Program-made: the position numbers and the translations under genes
In this document: positions 42,565 through 52,534 of the stretch, piece after piece
Numbering within the stretch: the stretch's first letter is position 1
Layout of the letters: each line of letters opens with the position of its first letter
Notes under the pieces: generated by a model
Told to the model about the DNA's origin: nothing
The model's database searches: none
What the model saw: only the letters and a program-made list of their open reading frames with translations
From: Parazoarcus communis
Lineage (GTDB): Bacteria; Pseudomonadota; Gammaproteobacteria; Burkholderiales; Rhodocyclaceae
Direction: 5' to 3'
DNA length: 64,000 bases
Assembly: GCF_003111645.1 (NCBI RefSeq)
Contig: NZ_CP022187.1
Location: forward strand, 2,852,001-2,916,000

Positions 42565-44463
42565 ATGTTTGTGCTGTTTGAAGAGGACGGGGCTTTCAAG
42601 GCTGGAACAATCCTCGCTGATAACGATGCCTCGCTGCAGGTGGAAAATACCCATGGCAAGCGGCTCAAGATCAAGCGGGCGAATGTCCTGCTCAACTTTC
42701 GCGAGCCTGCGCCGGCGGACCTGCTGAGCCGCGCCGAAAGCGCGGCCGAAGAACTCGACACCGAATTCCTTTGGGAGGTATGCGGTGACGATGAGTTCGG
42801 CTTTGCCGAGTTCGCCGCCGAATACTATGGTCACACACCCAGCCCGGTAGAGTCCGCTGCGGTGCTGCTGCGCCTGCATTCGGCGCCGATCTGGTTTCAT
42901 CGCAAGGGCAAGGGGCGGTTTCGCAAGGCCCCGGCCGAGATCCTGCAGGCCGCACTCGCCGGCATGGAGAAAAAGCGCCTGCAGGCGCTTGCCATCGACA
43001 AGATGCGCGACGAACTGGTCGAAGGCCGCCTGCCGGCCGAGTTCGAGGGCATGCTGCCGCAGATCCTCTACCGCCCCGACCGCAACCGCAGCGAGGTCAA
43101 GGCGCTCGAGGCCGCCTGCGTCGACACCGGCCTCAGTGCCGCCCGCCTGCTGCTCAAGTGCGGCGCGCTGTCCTCGAGCTACGAGTATCACTACAACCGC
43201 TTCCTGTTCGAGCAGTTCCCGGACGGTGTGCATTTCCCCGAGATCGACCCGCTGACGGTTCCCACCGGGCTGCCGCGTGCGGACGTCGCAGCGTTCTCGA
43301 TCGACGACGCCACCACCACCGAGATCGACGACGCCTTCTCGGTCACGCCAAGGCTCGAGGGCGGCTGGCGCGTGGGCATCCATATCGCCGCGCCGGCGCT
43401 GGGCTTCAGCCGCGGCTCGAAGCTCGACGCCATCGCCCGTCAGCGCCTCTCCACCGTCTATATGCCGGGCAACAAGATCACCATGCTGCCCGATGAAGTG
43501 GTCGAGACCTTCACGCTGGCCGCTGGCCGCGAGTGCCCGGCCATTTCGCTCTATCTGGATGTCAGGTCCGATCTCACCATCACCGCCCACGAAAGCCGGG
43601 TGGAGATCGTACCCATCGTCGCCAACCTGCGTCACCACGACATCGAACCGGTGTTCAACGAGGACACGATTCACGATGGCGGCCCCGACTTCCAGTGGAA
43701 GCGCGAGCTGACCCTGCTGTGGGACCTTGCGACGATTCTCGAGGCCGGACGCGGCAAGCCTTCCGCACATAACAACCAGGTCGACAACAACTTCTACGTC
43801 GACTGGCAGCAGCAAACGGAAGACGGCCCCGGCTACATCACCATTGGCCAGCGCCTGCGTGGCTCGCCGATGGACAAGCTGGTCGCCGAAATGATGATTC
43901 TGGCCAACAGCACGTGGGGCAAACTGCTCGACGAAGCCGGCGTGCCCGGTCTGTACCGCGCCCAGGGTGGCGGCAAGGTGCGCATGACCACCGTCGCCGC
44001 ACCGCATGAAGGCCTTGGGGTCGATTGCTATGCCTGGTCGAGCTCGCCGCTGCGTCGCTACGTCGACATGGTGAACCAGTGGCAGATCATTGCCGTGCTG
44101 ACCGGCACCGAGGCGCCCTTCGCCCCCAAGTCCACCGATCTGATGGCGACCCTGCGCGACTTCGAGGGTACCTACGCGGAGTACAACGAGTTCCAGCGCC
44201 GCATGGAGCGCTACTGGTGCCTGCGCTGGTTGCGTCAGGCAAAACCGGAGGCGGTCGAAGCCAAGGTCATGCGCGACAATCTCGTGCGCCTCGAAGCGAT
44301 CCCGCTGATCCTCAAGGTGCCCTCGCTGCCGCCGCAGCTGCCGGGCTCACGCGTACGCCTGATCATCGAAGGCAGCGATCTGGTCGACGTCGAAGTCAGT
44401 GCACGCTACCTCACCACCTTGTCCGAGCCGGATCCGGACCAAGAGGAAGAAGCCGAGTACTGA
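42565..44463 (+). CDS. RNB-domain ribonuclease (RNase II/R family)
   Basis: About 632 residues from the ATG at 42565 (a TTG at 42541 extends it by eight codons). The exoribonuclease core has DDATTTEIDDAFSV, with the four Asp that bind metal, and YAWSSSPLRRYVDMVNQWQ in the channel. The N-terminal region (residues 1-240) is not a clear cold-shock domain pair, and the C-terminal S1 domain is short and ends in an acidic tail. This compact form is common in betaproteobacteria next to tonB and aroE. A 3'-5' exoribonuclease role is expected. Confidence 0.9.
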   Translation: MFVLFEEDGAFKAGTILADNDASLQVENTHGKRLKIKRANVLLNFREPAPADLLSRAESAAEELDTEFLWEVCGDDEFGFAEFAAEYYGHTPSPVESAAVLLRLHSAPIWFHRKGKGRFRKAPAEILQAALAGMEKKRLQALAIDKMRDELVEGRLPAEFEGMLPQILYRPDRNRSEVKALEAACVDTGLSAARLLLKCGALSSSYEYHYNRFLFEQFPDGVHFPEIDPLTVPTGLPRADVAAFSIDDATTTEIDDAFSVTPRLEGGWRVGIHIAAPALGFSRGSKLDAIARQRLSTVYMPGNKITMLPDEVVETFTLAAGRECPAISLYLDVRSDLTITAHESRVEIVPIVANLRHHDIEPVFNEDTIHDGGPDFQWKRELTLLWDLATILEAGRGKPSAHNNQVDNNFYVDWQQQTEDGPGYITIGQRLRGSPMDKLVAEMMILANSTWGKLLDEAGVPGLYRAQGGGKVRMTTVAAPHEGLGVDCYAWSSSPLRRYVDMVNQWQIIAVLTGTEAPFAPKSTDLMATLRDFEGTYAEYNEFQRRMERYWCLRWLRQAKPEAVEAKVMRDNLVRLEAIPLILKVPSLPPQLPGSRVRLIIEGSDLVDVEVSARYLTTLSEPDPDQEEEAEY

Positions 44464-44481
44464 GTCGGCGCCCGCGCACCC

Positions 44482-45378
44482 ATGGCCCAGCCCCCCTCCC
44501 TGTACATCGCCTCCATGGCGGCCGCTGCGAGGCATCGCAGCAATGCCATCCTCGCCCTCGGCTTTGCCCTGTCGCTCGTGCTGCACGGGCTGGTGCTGAG
44601 CATCGGCATCCGCATGCCGGACCCGAAGCCGGTGCGGGACGCCGGGCTGGAGGTGGTGCTGGTCAACGCCCGTCATGCCAGGCCGCCCGCCGAAGCACAG
44701 GTGCTCGCACAGGCCAACCTGGACGGCGGTGGCACCAGCGAAGAGAAGGTGAGACCAAAGTCGCCCTTGCCGCCGCAGGACGCGAGCAAGGACGGCAGCG
44801 CGCTGGTCGAGGCCAGACGACGCCAGCCACAGGAGCAGGTACGCCCCGAGCAGAAGGTCCTGACCCGCAAGGAAGCGCCCGCAGTCGTCGCCAGCGAGCG
44901 CCCGGTGGTCGAGAGCCCGACGACACCTGAGCTCGCCAGCGGACTGGACCTGCTCGACAGCGCGGCGGCGATTGCCCGCGTCGAGGCCCAGATCGACCGC
45001 ACGCTGGAGGAATACTCGCAGCGCCCGCGCAAGCGCATCATTGGCGCACGGGCGCGCGAATACCGTTTCGCGCAGTACGTCGAGGACTGGCGGCTGAAGA
45101 TCGAACGCATCGGCACCCTGAACTACCCGGAGGCTGCGCGCGGCAAACTCTACGGCAGCCTGCTGCTGTCGGTAACGATCCGCGCCGACGGCAGCCTCGA
45201 GCGGGTGCAGGTGCACCGGAGCTCAGGCCACAAGGTGCTGGACGACGCAGCCGTGCGCATCGTCAACATGGCCGCGCCTTATGCCCCGTTTCCGCCGGAT
45301 ATCCGCAAGGACACCGACATCCTTGAAATCTCCCGTACCTGGACCTTCACCAACAGGGACCAGGTGCGCGCCAACTGA
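44482..45378 (+). CDS. TonB-like energy transducer protein
   Basis: 298 residues: one N-terminal membrane helix ([20 protein letters not shown]), a charged, proline-containing periplasmic middle (~residues 70-190), and a C-terminal TonB domain ([45 protein letters not shown]). TonB proteins couple the proton gradient, through ExbB-ExbD, to outer-membrane receptors. Neither exbB nor exbD nor a receptor gene is nearby, so it may use those encoded elsewhere or work in cell-wall or pilus-related tasks as an orphan. Confidence 0.85.
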   Translation: MAQPPSLYIASMAAAARHRSNAILALGFALSLVLHGLVLSIGIRMPDPKPVRDAGLEVVLVNARHARPPAEAQVLAQANLDGGGTSEEKVRPKSPLPPQDASKDGSALVEARRRQPQEQVRPEQKVLTRKEAPAVVASERPVVESPTTPELASGLDLLDSAAAIARVEAQIDRTLEEYSQRPRKRIIGARAREYRFAQYVEDWRLKIERIGTLNYPEAARGKLYGSLLLSVTIRADGSLERVQVHRSSGHKVLDDAAVRIVNMAAPYAPFPPDIRKDTDILEISRTWTFTNRDQVRAN

Positions 45379-45406
45379 CGCAAACTGCCGCCAAACGAGC
45401 CCGACC

Positions 45407-46240
45407 ATGGACCGCTACGCCGTAATCGGCCACCCGATCGCCCACAGCAAATCCCCCCGGATTCACGCTGCCTTCGCCCGCCAGACCGGCCAGCAACTCG
45501 AATACGAAGCGCTGCTCGCGCCGCTGGACGGCTTCGTCGACACGGTTACGCAGTTTCGCGAGGCGGGCGGGCGCGGGCTCAACGTCACCGTGCCCTTCAA
45601 GCTCGAGGCCTTCGCCTTGGCCAGTCGCCGTACCGATCGCGCCGCAACGGCCGGCGCCGTGAATACGCTGATGTTCGACGCCGACGGCATTCTCGGTGAC
45701 AACACCGACGGCGCCGGACTGGTGCGCGATCTCGTCGCCAATCTGCAGTGCCCGCTGGCGCGACGGCGCGTGCTGCTGCTGGGCGCAGGGGGCGCAGCGC
45801 GCGGCGCATTGCTGCCCCTGCTGCAGGCCGGGCCAGCGAGCCTGACCCTGGCCAATCGCACCGAAGCGAAGGCACACGCGCTGACAGACGCCTTCCGGCA
45901 GTACGCAGCCGGCACCACCCTTCACGCGAGCACCTTCGCCGGGCTGGCCGGGCAGCAGTTCGACGTGGTCATCAACGCCACCTCGGCAAGCCTTTCAGCC
46001 GAGGCCCCGCCGCTTCCTGCCGGGATCTACGCGCCAGACGCACTGGCTTACGACATGATGTATGGCAGCAGCGAAACCGCCTATTTGCGCGCAGCGCGCG
46101 ACGCCGGCGTGAAGCATCTCTCCGACGGACTTGGCATGCTGATCGAACAGGCCGCGGAAAGCTTTGCCCTGTGGCGCGGCGTCCGCCCGCACACCGCGCC
46201 GGTGCTGGCCGAACTGCGCCGCGAACTGGCTGCTGCATGA
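45407..46240 (+). CDS. aroE: Shikimate dehydrogenase
   Basis: 277 residues, reducing 3-dehydroshikimate with NADPH in aromatic amino-acid synthesis. The start [20 protein letters not shown] carries the shikimate-binding [14 protein letters not shown] contains the catalytic Lys; the NADPH loop is [13 protein letters not shown]; and [14 protein letters not shown] is near the end. The frame extends further upstream to 45281, but the conserved N-terminus fixes the ATG at 45407. The stop overlaps mtgA (ATGA). Confidence 0.96.
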   Translation: MDRYAVIGHPIAHSKSPRIHAAFARQTGQQLEYEALLAPLDGFVDTVTQFREAGGRGLNVTVPFKLEAFALASRRTDRAATAGAVNTLMFDADGILGDNTDGAGLVRDLVANLQCPLARRRVLLLGAGGAARGALLPLLQAGPASLTLANRTEAKAHALTDAFRQYAAGTTLHASTFAGLAGQQFDVVINATSASLSAEAPPLPAGIYAPDALAYDMMYGSSETAYLRAARDAGVKHLSDGLGMLIEQAAESFALWRGVRPHTAPVLAELRRELAAA

Positions 46241-46929
46241 AGCAGCCCCTGCGCTGGGCCGGTCGCGGCCTGCTTGCCATCATTGCACTGCTGCTGCTCT
46301 GGCAGCTGTGGTTCTTCACCCATGTGGCGTGGTGGAGTCAGTTCGACCCGGGCAGCACGAGCTTCATGCGTTTGCGCCTGTCCGAGATGCACGAGACGAA
46401 CCCCAAGGCCAGCTTGCGCCACACCTGGGTGCCTTACGAAAAGATCTCCTCCCATCTGAAACGTGCGGTGGTAGCAGCAGAGGATGACCGCTTCATCGAC
46501 CATGAAGGCTTCGACTGGGTGGGCATCCAGCGTGCGCTGGAAAAGAACGAACGCAAGGGGCGCGCGGTCTCCGGCGGCTCGACCATCAGCCAGCAGCTGG
46601 CGAAGAACCTTTTCCTGTCACCATCGCGCAGCTACCTGCGCAAGGCGCAGGAGGCCGTGATCACGGTCATGATCGAGGCGTTGTGGAGCAAGCGTCGGAT
46701 TCTCGAGGTCTATCTGAACGTCGTGGAGTGGGGCGACGGTGTGTTTGGCGCAGAAGCCGCCGCACAGCGCTATTTCGGCCTCTCGGCCGGTCGCCTTGGG
46801 CCGGCCGAAAGTGCCCGCCTCGCGGTCATGCTGCCCAACCCGCGCAAGTATGAGCGCAGCTTCGGACCCCGTCTCGCGGCGCATGCCGAGCGGATCCGGG
46901 CACGCATGGGGTATTCTCAGATCCCCTGA
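46237..46929 (+). CDS. mtgA: Monofunctional biosynthetic peptidoglycan transglycosylase
   Basis: 230 residues: one membrane anchor ([20 protein letters not shown]) and a GT51 glycosyltransferase domain with the catalytic [32 protein letters not shown] and [17 protein letters not shown]. It polymerises lipid II into glycan chains without a transpeptidase domain. The start overlaps aroE; a longer frame upstream is a shadow inside aroE. The terminator stem includes its stop codon. Confidence 0.96.
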   Translation: MKQPLRWAGRGLLAIIALLLLWQLWFFTHVAWWSQFDPGSTSFMRLRLSEMHETNPKASLRHTWVPYEKISSHLKRAVVAAEDDRFIDHEGFDWVGIQRALEKNERKGRAVSGGSTISQQLAKNLFLSPSRSYLRKAQEAVITVMIEALWSKRRILEVYLNVVEWGDGVFGAEAAAQRYFGLSAGRLGPAESARLAVMLPNPRKYERSFGPRLAAHAERIRARMGYSQIP

Positions 46930-46960
46930 GAAGCGGCATCGAAGCGTGCTCAGGGGTTTT
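46923..46960 (+). terminator. Terminator overlapping the mtgA stop codon
   Basis: CCCCTGAG (46923-46930) pairs with CTCAGGGG (46949-46956), followed by TTTT; the stop codon TGA lies in the 5' arm. The 18-nt loop is long for an intrinsic terminator. Confidence 0.75.
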
Positions 46961-47047
46961 CGCACCCGGTAACGGATTCGGGGTCGCACGGCTGGCGCCA
47001 AGTCCGTAGAATCCGCGTTTCACCCATCCGTCCCCACCTGCCGCGCG

Positions 47048-48490
47048 ATGAATACGGAACAGGAACTGCACCCCGACGATGTCCAGCAGCACCTGCGCGA
47101 AGTGCAGGCGCTACTCGCGCGCCAGAAGGTCGCGGAAGACCTCGTCCACCGTCAGGACATGCCGCGCCACGAACTGGTCGAGAACCTGGTGCACAAGCAG
47201 CACGAAGCCGCGCTGCGCAACAAGCTCGACACCCTGCACTCGGCCGACGTCGCCTACATTCTCGAAGCGCTGCCGCTCGAAGAGCGTCTCTACGTCTGGG
47301 ATCTGGTCAAGGCCGAGCGCGACGGTGACATCCTGCTCGAAGTCTCGGACGCGGTCCGCGAGTCGCTGATCGAAACAATGGAACCGCACGAGCTCAAGGC
47401 CGCTGCGGAAACCCTGGATGCCGACGAGCTTGCCGACCTGGCGCCCGACCTTCCGCCCGAGATCATCCAGGACGTATACCAGTCGCTCGACACCGAAGGC
47501 CGCGAGCAGTTGCGGGCGGCGATGTCCTACCCGGAGGATTCAGTCGGCGCGCTGATGGACTTCGACATGGTGACGGTACGCGAGAACGTCACCCTCGAGG
47601 TGGTGCTGCGTTACCTGCGCCGCTTCGAGGAACTGCCCGACCACACCGACAAGCTGTTCGTGATCGACCGTGACGAGCATCTGATGGGCATCCTGTCGCT
47701 TGAGTCCCTTCTGATCAACGACCCCGAAAAGGAAGTCTCGGAGGTCATGCGCGACGAGACCGTGATCAGCTTCTCACCGGACGATCCAGCTGACGACGCG
47801 GCCCAGGCTTTCGAACGCTACGATCTCGTGTCCGCACCGGTCGTGGATCGTCAAAAGCGCGTGATCGGCCGTGTCACCGTCGCCGACGTGGTGGACTTCA
47901 TTCGCGAGGAATCCGAGGCTGAAATTCTGAGCCATGCCGGTCTGCGCGAGGAAGAGGACATCTTTGCGTCAGTCTGGGACTCGGTGAAGAACCGCTGGGC
48001 CTGGCTGGCAGTGAATCTGGTCACTGCCTTCATCGCCTCACGCGTGATCGGCGCCTTTGAAGGCTCGATCGAGCGCCTGGTCGCACTGGCCGCACTGATG
48101 CCCATCGTCGCAGGCATCGGCGGCAACTCGGGCAACCAGACCATCACCATGATTGTGCGTGCCATCGCCATGGGTCAGGTCAAGCAAAGCGCGATGCAAC
48201 GCCTGCTCAAGAAGGAACTCGGCGTTGCCCTGTTCAATGGCGTGGTGTGGGGCGGCCTGCTCGGCGTACTCACCTGGTGGCTGTATGGCAGCGCCTCGCT
48301 CGGCATGGTGATGACCGCCGCAATGACGCTCAACCTGCTGCTGGCCGCCTTCGCCGGCGTCACCATTCCGATGCTGCGTCAGCGCCTCGGTGGCGATCCG
48401 GCGATCGGCGGCTCGGTGATGATCACCGCGCTCACCGACTCGGGCGGCTTCTTCATCTTCCTCGGCCTGGCCACGCTGTTCCTGCTCTGA
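47048..48490 (+). CDS. mgtE: Magnesium transporter MgtE
   Basis: 480 residues: a helical, acidic N domain (to ~135), two CBS domains (~140-265), a plug helix and five membrane helices (~318-480) with PIVAGIGGNSGNQTITMIVRA, the conserved pore stretch. Cytoplasmic Mg2+ bound by the N and CBS domains closes the pore. Transcribed alone and convergent with the GDT1 gene, with only 10 bp between the stops. Confidence 0.95.
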   Translation: MNTEQELHPDDVQQHLREVQALLARQKVAEDLVHRQDMPRHELVENLVHKQHEAALRNKLDTLHSADVAYILEALPLEERLYVWDLVKAERDGDILLEVSDAVRESLIETMEPHELKAAAETLDADELADLAPDLPPEIIQDVYQSLDTEGREQLRAAMSYPEDSVGALMDFDMVTVRENVTLEVVLRYLRRFEELPDHTDKLFVIDRDEHLMGILSLESLLINDPEKEVSEVMRDETVISFSPDDPADDAAQAFERYDLVSAPVVDRQKRVIGRVTVADVVDFIREESEAEILSHAGLREEEDIFASVWDSVKNRWAWLAVNLVTAFIASRVIGAFEGSIERLVALAALMPIVAGIGGNSGNQTITMIVRAIAMGQVKQSAMQRLLKKELGVALFNGVVWGGLLGVLTWWLYGSASLGMVMTAAMTLNLLLAAFAGVTIPMLRQRLGGDPAIGGSVMITALTDSGGFFIFLGLATLFLL

Positions 48491-48500
48491 GAACCGGCGG

Positions 48501-49076
48501 CTACAGGCCGAAGGCGGACGCTGCGCCCAGCAAGGTGGCAATGCCGAGGATGGCGAAGATGGCGGCAGCAATGCCATGCACCAGACGCACCGGCATGCGG
48601 TCTGCGATCTTGCCGCCAAGAATCACCGCGGGAACGTTCGCAATCATCATGCCGACCGTCGTACCAGCAACCACAAGCGCAAGGCTCTGATACTGGGCTG
48701 CAAGCGCCACCGTTGCGATCTGCGTCTTGTCGCCCATCTCCGCGAGAAAGAAGGCAATCAGGGTCGTCCCGAAAGCGCCGAAGCGGGCGAGCTTGGCGTC
48801 CTCCTCATCGAACTTGTCGGGAATCAGGGTCCACACCGCCATCGCGAGGAAGGAAATGCCGAGTACCCAGCGCAGCGTATCCGGCCCCATCAGGGTGGTG
48901 ACCCAGGCGCCAACGGCGCCGGCAAAGCCGTGGTTGGCCAGCGTTGCAATGAAGATTCCGGCGATGATGGGCCAAGGCTTGCGAAATTTTGCAGCGAGGA
49001 TGAAGGCGAGCAGCTGGGTCTTGTCACCCACTTCTGCGAGGGCAACGATGCCGGTTGATACGAGGAATGCGTCCAC
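48501..49076 (-). CDS. GDT1/TMEM165 (UPF0016) family transporter, probable Mn2+ exporter
   Basis: 191 residues, six membrane helices in two repeats, each with the family motif E-x-G-D-K-(T/S): VALAEVGDKTQLLAF and FFLAEMGDKTQIATV. The GTG at 49076 has AGGAG seven bases upstream and begins right before the first repeat; the ATG at 49127 lies inside the riboswitch region. The bacterial relative MneA exports manganese. A yybP-ykoY riboswitch directly upstream strongly supports manganese as substrate and Mn2+ as inducer. Confidence 0.93.
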   Translation of the reverse strand: MDAFLVSTGIVALAEVGDKTQLLAFILAAKFRKPWPIIAGIFIATLANHGFAGAVGAWVTTLMGPDTLRWVLGISFLAMAVWTLIPDKFDEEDAKLARFGAFGTTLIAFFLAEMGDKTQIATVALAAQYQSLALVVAGTTVGMMIANVPAVILGGKIADRMPVRLVHGIAAAIFAILGIATLLGAASAFGL

Positions 49077-49094
49077 AATCGGTCTCCTGGCCGG

Positions 49095-49243
49095 AAAAGA
49101 CGAATGACCACTCACCTTTCCGGCCAAGTCCGAAGGTGGTGGTCAAAGGTCTTGCCAAGCTGGGAAACCGCCTGCGCCATGGCCGGACGGCCAAGTATGT
49201 TGACGCAGGCCCTTTCGTATGAAAGGAGGCTACTCCCCAATGA
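49095..49243 (-). promoter_or_regulatory. yybP-ykoY manganese riboswitch upstream of the GDT1 gene
   Basis: On the minus strand the leader has both conserved aptamer loops: TTGGGGAGTAGCC (49228-49240) and GTCAACATAC (49195-49204), separated by a short stem, then the downstream AAGACCTTTGACC part (49138-49150). These are hallmarks of the yybP-ykoY class that senses Mn2+. After the aptamer, a 9-bp hairpin (49117-49125 with 49089-49097) ends right at the AGGAG (49084-49088). An alternative 12-bp pairing with one bulge (49133-49144 with 49106-49118) would disrupt it, a plausible translational switch. Confidence 0.93.
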
Positions 49244-49297
49244 CGGGACGGATTTTACGCAGAGACGGGCAAGCCGTCCATCCGTCCGGAGTCAATC

Positions 49298-50581
49298 TCA
49301 GCGCCACGATGCGAAAATTCGGCGCGCCGCCGCCACGGTCGCCGCAATTTCGGCCTCACCGTGCGCGGCGGAAACGAACCCGGCCTCGAACGCCGACGGC
49401 GCGAAGTAGTGGCCCTCGTCCAGCATCGCATGGAAGAAGCGGTTGAAGGCTTCGGTGTCGGACTTCATCACGTCCTTGAAGGAGGTGGGAACGGCGTCGC
49501 TGAAATACACCCCGAACATGCCGCCCACCGAGTCGGCGCTGAACACGACGCCTGCATCGCGCGCAGCTGCGCTCAGACCCGACACGAGTGCGGTGGTGCT
49601 GGCACCAAGGCGGTCGTAGAAGCCCGCCTCGCGCGTGAGGCGCAGCGACACCATACCCGCAGCCACTGCAACCGGACTGCCGGAGAGGGTGCCGGCCTGA
49701 TAGACCGAGCCCAGCGGTGCGATCTTCTCCATGATGTCGCGGCGCCCGCCGAATGCGCCCACCGGCATGCCGCCGCCGATCACCTTGCCCAGCGTCGTGA
49801 GGTCGGGCGTGATGCCGAACAGACCCTGCACACCCTGCGGCCCGACACGGAAACCGGTCATCACCTCGTCGAAGATCAGCACGGTGCCGTACTCGGTACA
49901 GATGCGGCGCAGGCCTTCGAGGAAGCCGGGATTGGGTTTGATCAGGTTCATGTTGCCGGCCATCGGCTCGACGATGATCGCAGCGATCTCATCTCCCCGG
50001 GCCTTGAACACGGCCTCGATCTGCTCGAGGTCGTTGAAGTCGAGGACGATGGTGTGCTTGGCGAAGTCTTCCGGCACGCCGCCCGACGACGGGTTGCCGA
50101 AGGTCAGCAGACCGGAACCGGCCTTCACCAGCAGGCTGTCGGCATGACCGTGGTAGCAGCCCTCGAACTTGATGATCGCGTCACGACCGGTGAAGCCGCG
50201 TGCCAGCCGGATCGCGCTCATCGTCGCTTCAGTGCCGGAGCTGACCAGGCGCACCATTTCAACTGATGGCAGCATCTCGCAGATCAGCTCGGCCATCTCG
50301 ACCTCGCTCTCGGTCGGTGCACCGAAGGACAGGCCCTTGAGCGCCGCCTCACGCACGGCTTCGATGATGGCCGGATGCGCATGACCGGTGATGGCCGGGC
50401 CCCACGAACCCACGTAGTCGATGTAGCACTTGCCATCGGCATCCCACACCCGCGCACCCTCGGCGCGATCGATGAAGCGCGGCGTACCGCCGACCGAACG
50501 GAAAGCACGGACGGGCGAGTTGACGCCACCGGGGATGGTGCGCTGGGCACGCTCGAAGAGCGCTTGGTTTCGGCTAGTCAT
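49298..50581 (-). CDS. hemL: Glutamate-1-semialdehyde 2,1-aminomutase
   Basis: PLP enzyme of 427 residues that makes 5-aminolevulinate, the tetrapyrrole precursor, in the C5 pathway. [10 protein letters not shown] at the start, [28 protein letters not shown] and the PLP lysine K266 in [14 protein letters not shown] are intact. It follows thiD and thiE on the same strand with 118 bp between, a frequent betaproteobacterial order. Confidence 0.97.
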   Translation of the reverse strand: MTSRNQALFERAQRTIPGGVNSPVRAFRSVGGTPRFIDRAEGARVWDADGKCYIDYVGSWGPAITGHAHPAIIEAVREAALKGLSFGAPTESEVEMAELICEMLPSVEMVRLVSSGTEATMSAIRLARGFTGRDAIIKFEGCYHGHADSLLVKAGSGLLTFGNPSSGGVPEDFAKHTIVLDFNDLEQIEAVFKARGDEIAAIIVEPMAGNMNLIKPNPGFLEGLRRICTEYGTVLIFDEVMTGFRVGPQGVQGLFGITPDLTTLGKVIGGGMPVGAFGGRRDIMEKIAPLGSVYQAGTLSGSPVAVAAGMVSLRLTREAGFYDRLGASTTALVSGLSAAARDAGVVFSADSVGGMFGVYFSDAVPTSFKDVMKSDTEAFNRFFHAMLDEGHYFAPSAFEAGFVSAAHGEAEIAATVAAARRIFASWR

Positions 50582-50699
50582 GGCAGGATCTTCTTACTTG
50601 GGCACGGAATCCGTGATTGTCGCCCGCCAGCGCCTGCCGGGTCCACCCGTGACATCAAAACCGGACACTGCGCGCGAAAAATTCAGGTGCGGTCAGTGC

Positions 50700-51335
50700 T
50701 CAGGCAAAGCAGGCGGCGAAATCGCGCGCGCGGGCAGCCGGATCCGGGGCCCCGAAAACATCGCTGATCACCGCCGGATAGCCGGCGCCCGCCGCGATGA
50801 CTTCGGCCACGTTGTCGAGCGTGATGCCGCCGATTGCAGCCACCGGTACGCGCAGTTCGCGCCGCGCGCGCGCCAGCAACTCGAACGGGGCATGCACCGC
50901 ATGCGGCTTGGTCGGCGACACGAATACGGCCCCGAAGGCCACGTAGTCCGCACCGGCCGCAACGCCAGCCTGCGCCCTCGCCCATTCGTTGTAGCAGGTG
51001 ACGCCGATGATGCGGTTCGCGCCCAGCGCCAGCCGCGCCTGCGCGGGATCGCCGTCGTCTCGGCCCAGATGCACACCATCTGCATCGATCGCCTGCGCCA
51101 GCTCGAGATCGTCATTGACCACCAGCGGCACACCCGCCTGCCGGCACAAGGCCAGCACCGCCTCGGCCTGCGTCCTGCGCAAGGCGGCGGACGCCAGCTT
51201 GCTGCGGTACTGCATCAACGCCGGGCGTCCGCGCAGCACCTGTTCAACCAGCGCCAGCAGACGCGCGCTGTCGGCTTCGTCCGGCGTCACCGCATAGAGC
51301 CCCGGCGCGGGCATGATGCCTGCAGTCTCAGTCAT
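50700..51335 (-). CDS. thiE: Thiamine phosphate synthase
   Basis: 211 residues; joins HMP-PP and HET-P into thiamine phosphate. QYRSKLAS (Q-x-R-x-K), VNDDLELAQAIDADGVHLG, GVTCYNE, FGAVFVSPTKPHA and AIGGITLDNV are all canonical. The frame continues upstream to 51509, but the ATG at 51335 overlaps the thiD stop by 8 bp and gives the normal length. Unlike the ThiE-like domain at 18.6-19.2 kb, its catalytic residues are kept. Confidence 0.95.
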   Translation of the reverse strand: MTETAGIMPAPGLYAVTPDEADSARLLALVEQVLRGRPALMQYRSKLASAALRRTQAEAVLALCRQAGVPLVVNDDLELAQAIDADGVHLGRDDGDPAQARLALGANRIIGVTCYNEWARAQAGVAAGADYVAFGAVFVSPTKPHAVHAPFELLARARRELRVPVAAIGGITLDNVAEVIAAGAGYPAVISDVFGAPDPAARARDFAACFA

Positions 51336-52194
51336 CCGCTTCGCCCTTGCCACGTGCCCAGAAAAACCGGTCCGGGATCGCCCGCCCCATGCCCGGAAGG
51401 TAGGCATGGCGCAAGGCCTGCTGGGTGAACTCCTGCGCTTCACGCACCGCCTCGGGCATCGCCATGCCGTGTGCCAGCCCGGCCGATGCCGCGGCGGCCA
51501 TGGTGGCACCGGCCCCGAGATAACGCCCGGGGAGGCGCTCCCAGGCGTCGGTACGAATCACGCCCTGTTCGCCAACCAGCATGTTCACAACTTGCGGGCC
51601 ATGGTCGCCCCCGCCGGTCAGCAGTACGTACTCGACCCCCAGTTCGAGCAGGCGGGCCACGGCCTCTTCGGGCGAAAGCGGCTCCTCGCCGTCCTCGTCG
51701 ATATCGAAGCCGGCGAGGCGAAGCACCTCGTGCCGGCTCGCCACCAGCAGGGTGGTCTGCGGCAGGATCAGTTCGGCCAGTACCGCCACGAGGTCGTCGT
51801 CCGCAGCCTGATCGACACTGGTGTACAGGGCAGGCTCGACGACGAGCGGGATATCGGGATAGTCGGACAGGATTTCGGCGGCGGTCGCCGTGTTCTCGAC
51901 ACTTCCGCAGAAACCGAACTTGAACGCATGGACCGGAATGTCCTCAAGCACGGTGCGCACCTGGGCCGCAAGCACGTCCGGCTCGATGGCGATGCAGTCG
52001 TCCACGCCACGGGTGTCGCGCACGACCATTGCGGTCTGCACTGCCAGCGGATGGCAGCCCATGCTGGCAAGAGTCAGGATGTCCGACGGCAGGCCGCCCC
52101 CGCCGGTGGCATCGGCGGCAGACAGACAGAGCACGACGGGAGGTACATCGGGAATCGCAACAGGCATTGGGGTCGTGCGCCTGACATGGCGCAT
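51328..52194 (-). CDS. thiD: Hydroxymethylpyrimidine/phosphomethylpyrimidine kinase
   Basis: Ribokinase-fold enzyme of 288 residues phosphorylating HMP and HMP-P for thiamine synthesis. VVLCLSAADATGGGGLPSDIL near the start, the variable mid-region and LLTGGGDHG, then AGATMAAAASAGLAHGM (anion hole) near the end are recognisable, although GAGATMAAA departs from the common GTGCTLSAA. ATG 52194 is used; ATG 52167 (279 residues) is an alternative. Overlaps thiE; divergent from the rubredoxin gene. Confidence 0.92.
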   Translation of the reverse strand: MRHVRRTTPMPVAIPDVPPVVLCLSAADATGGGGLPSDILTLASMGCHPLAVQTAMVVRDTRGVDDCIAIEPDVLAAQVRTVLEDIPVHAFKFGFCGSVENTATAAEILSDYPDIPLVVEPALYTSVDQAADDDLVAVLAELILPQTTLLVASRHEVLRLAGFDIDEDGEEPLSPEEAVARLLELGVEYVLLTGGGDHGPQVVNMLVGEQGVIRTDAWERLPGRYLGAGATMAAAASAGLAHGMAMPEAVREAQEFTQQALRHAYLPGMGRAIPDRFFWARGKGEADD

Positions 52195-52251
52195 CCATTG
52201 AAATACGGTAAGATTAACCGCATTTTACTGCCATTCCTCTCCGCCTCTGCC

Positions 52252-52431
52252 ATGTCCGATCAGCCCTTCAAGACCTATATGTGCCTCATTTGCGGCTTCA
52301 TCTACGACGAGGCCGCCGGCTTGCCGGACGAAGGCATTGCGCCGGGCACCCGCTGGGAAGACGTTCCGCCGAACTGGACCTGTCCGGAATGCGAAGCCCG
52401 CAAGGAAGACTTCGAGCTCATCGAAATATGA
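52252..52431 (+). CDS. Rubredoxin
   Basis: 59 residues with the two iron-binding pairs CLICGF and CPECEA and the conserved YDEAAG and GTRWEDVPPNWTC. One-electron carrier in the cytoplasm; its partners are not visible here. Placed divergently from thiD, as in many betaproteobacteria. Confidence 0.97.
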   Translation: MSDQPFKTYMCLICGFIYDEAAGLPDEGIAPGTRWEDVPPNWTCPECEARKEDFELIEI

Positions 52432-52534
52432 CAAGTGATGTGCTGCGACATGTCTTTTGGAGTATGCTTCCGGCCAACCGAATTTTGATCGCAGTCACGC
52501 AAGCCTCTTCGCTGCGTCACCGAGGACATTCTGC

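Noticed and set aside
42448-44007. 519-codon frame antisense to the RNB ribonuclease gene
   Set aside because: No recognisable domain and incompatible with the conserved RNB motifs on the plus strand.
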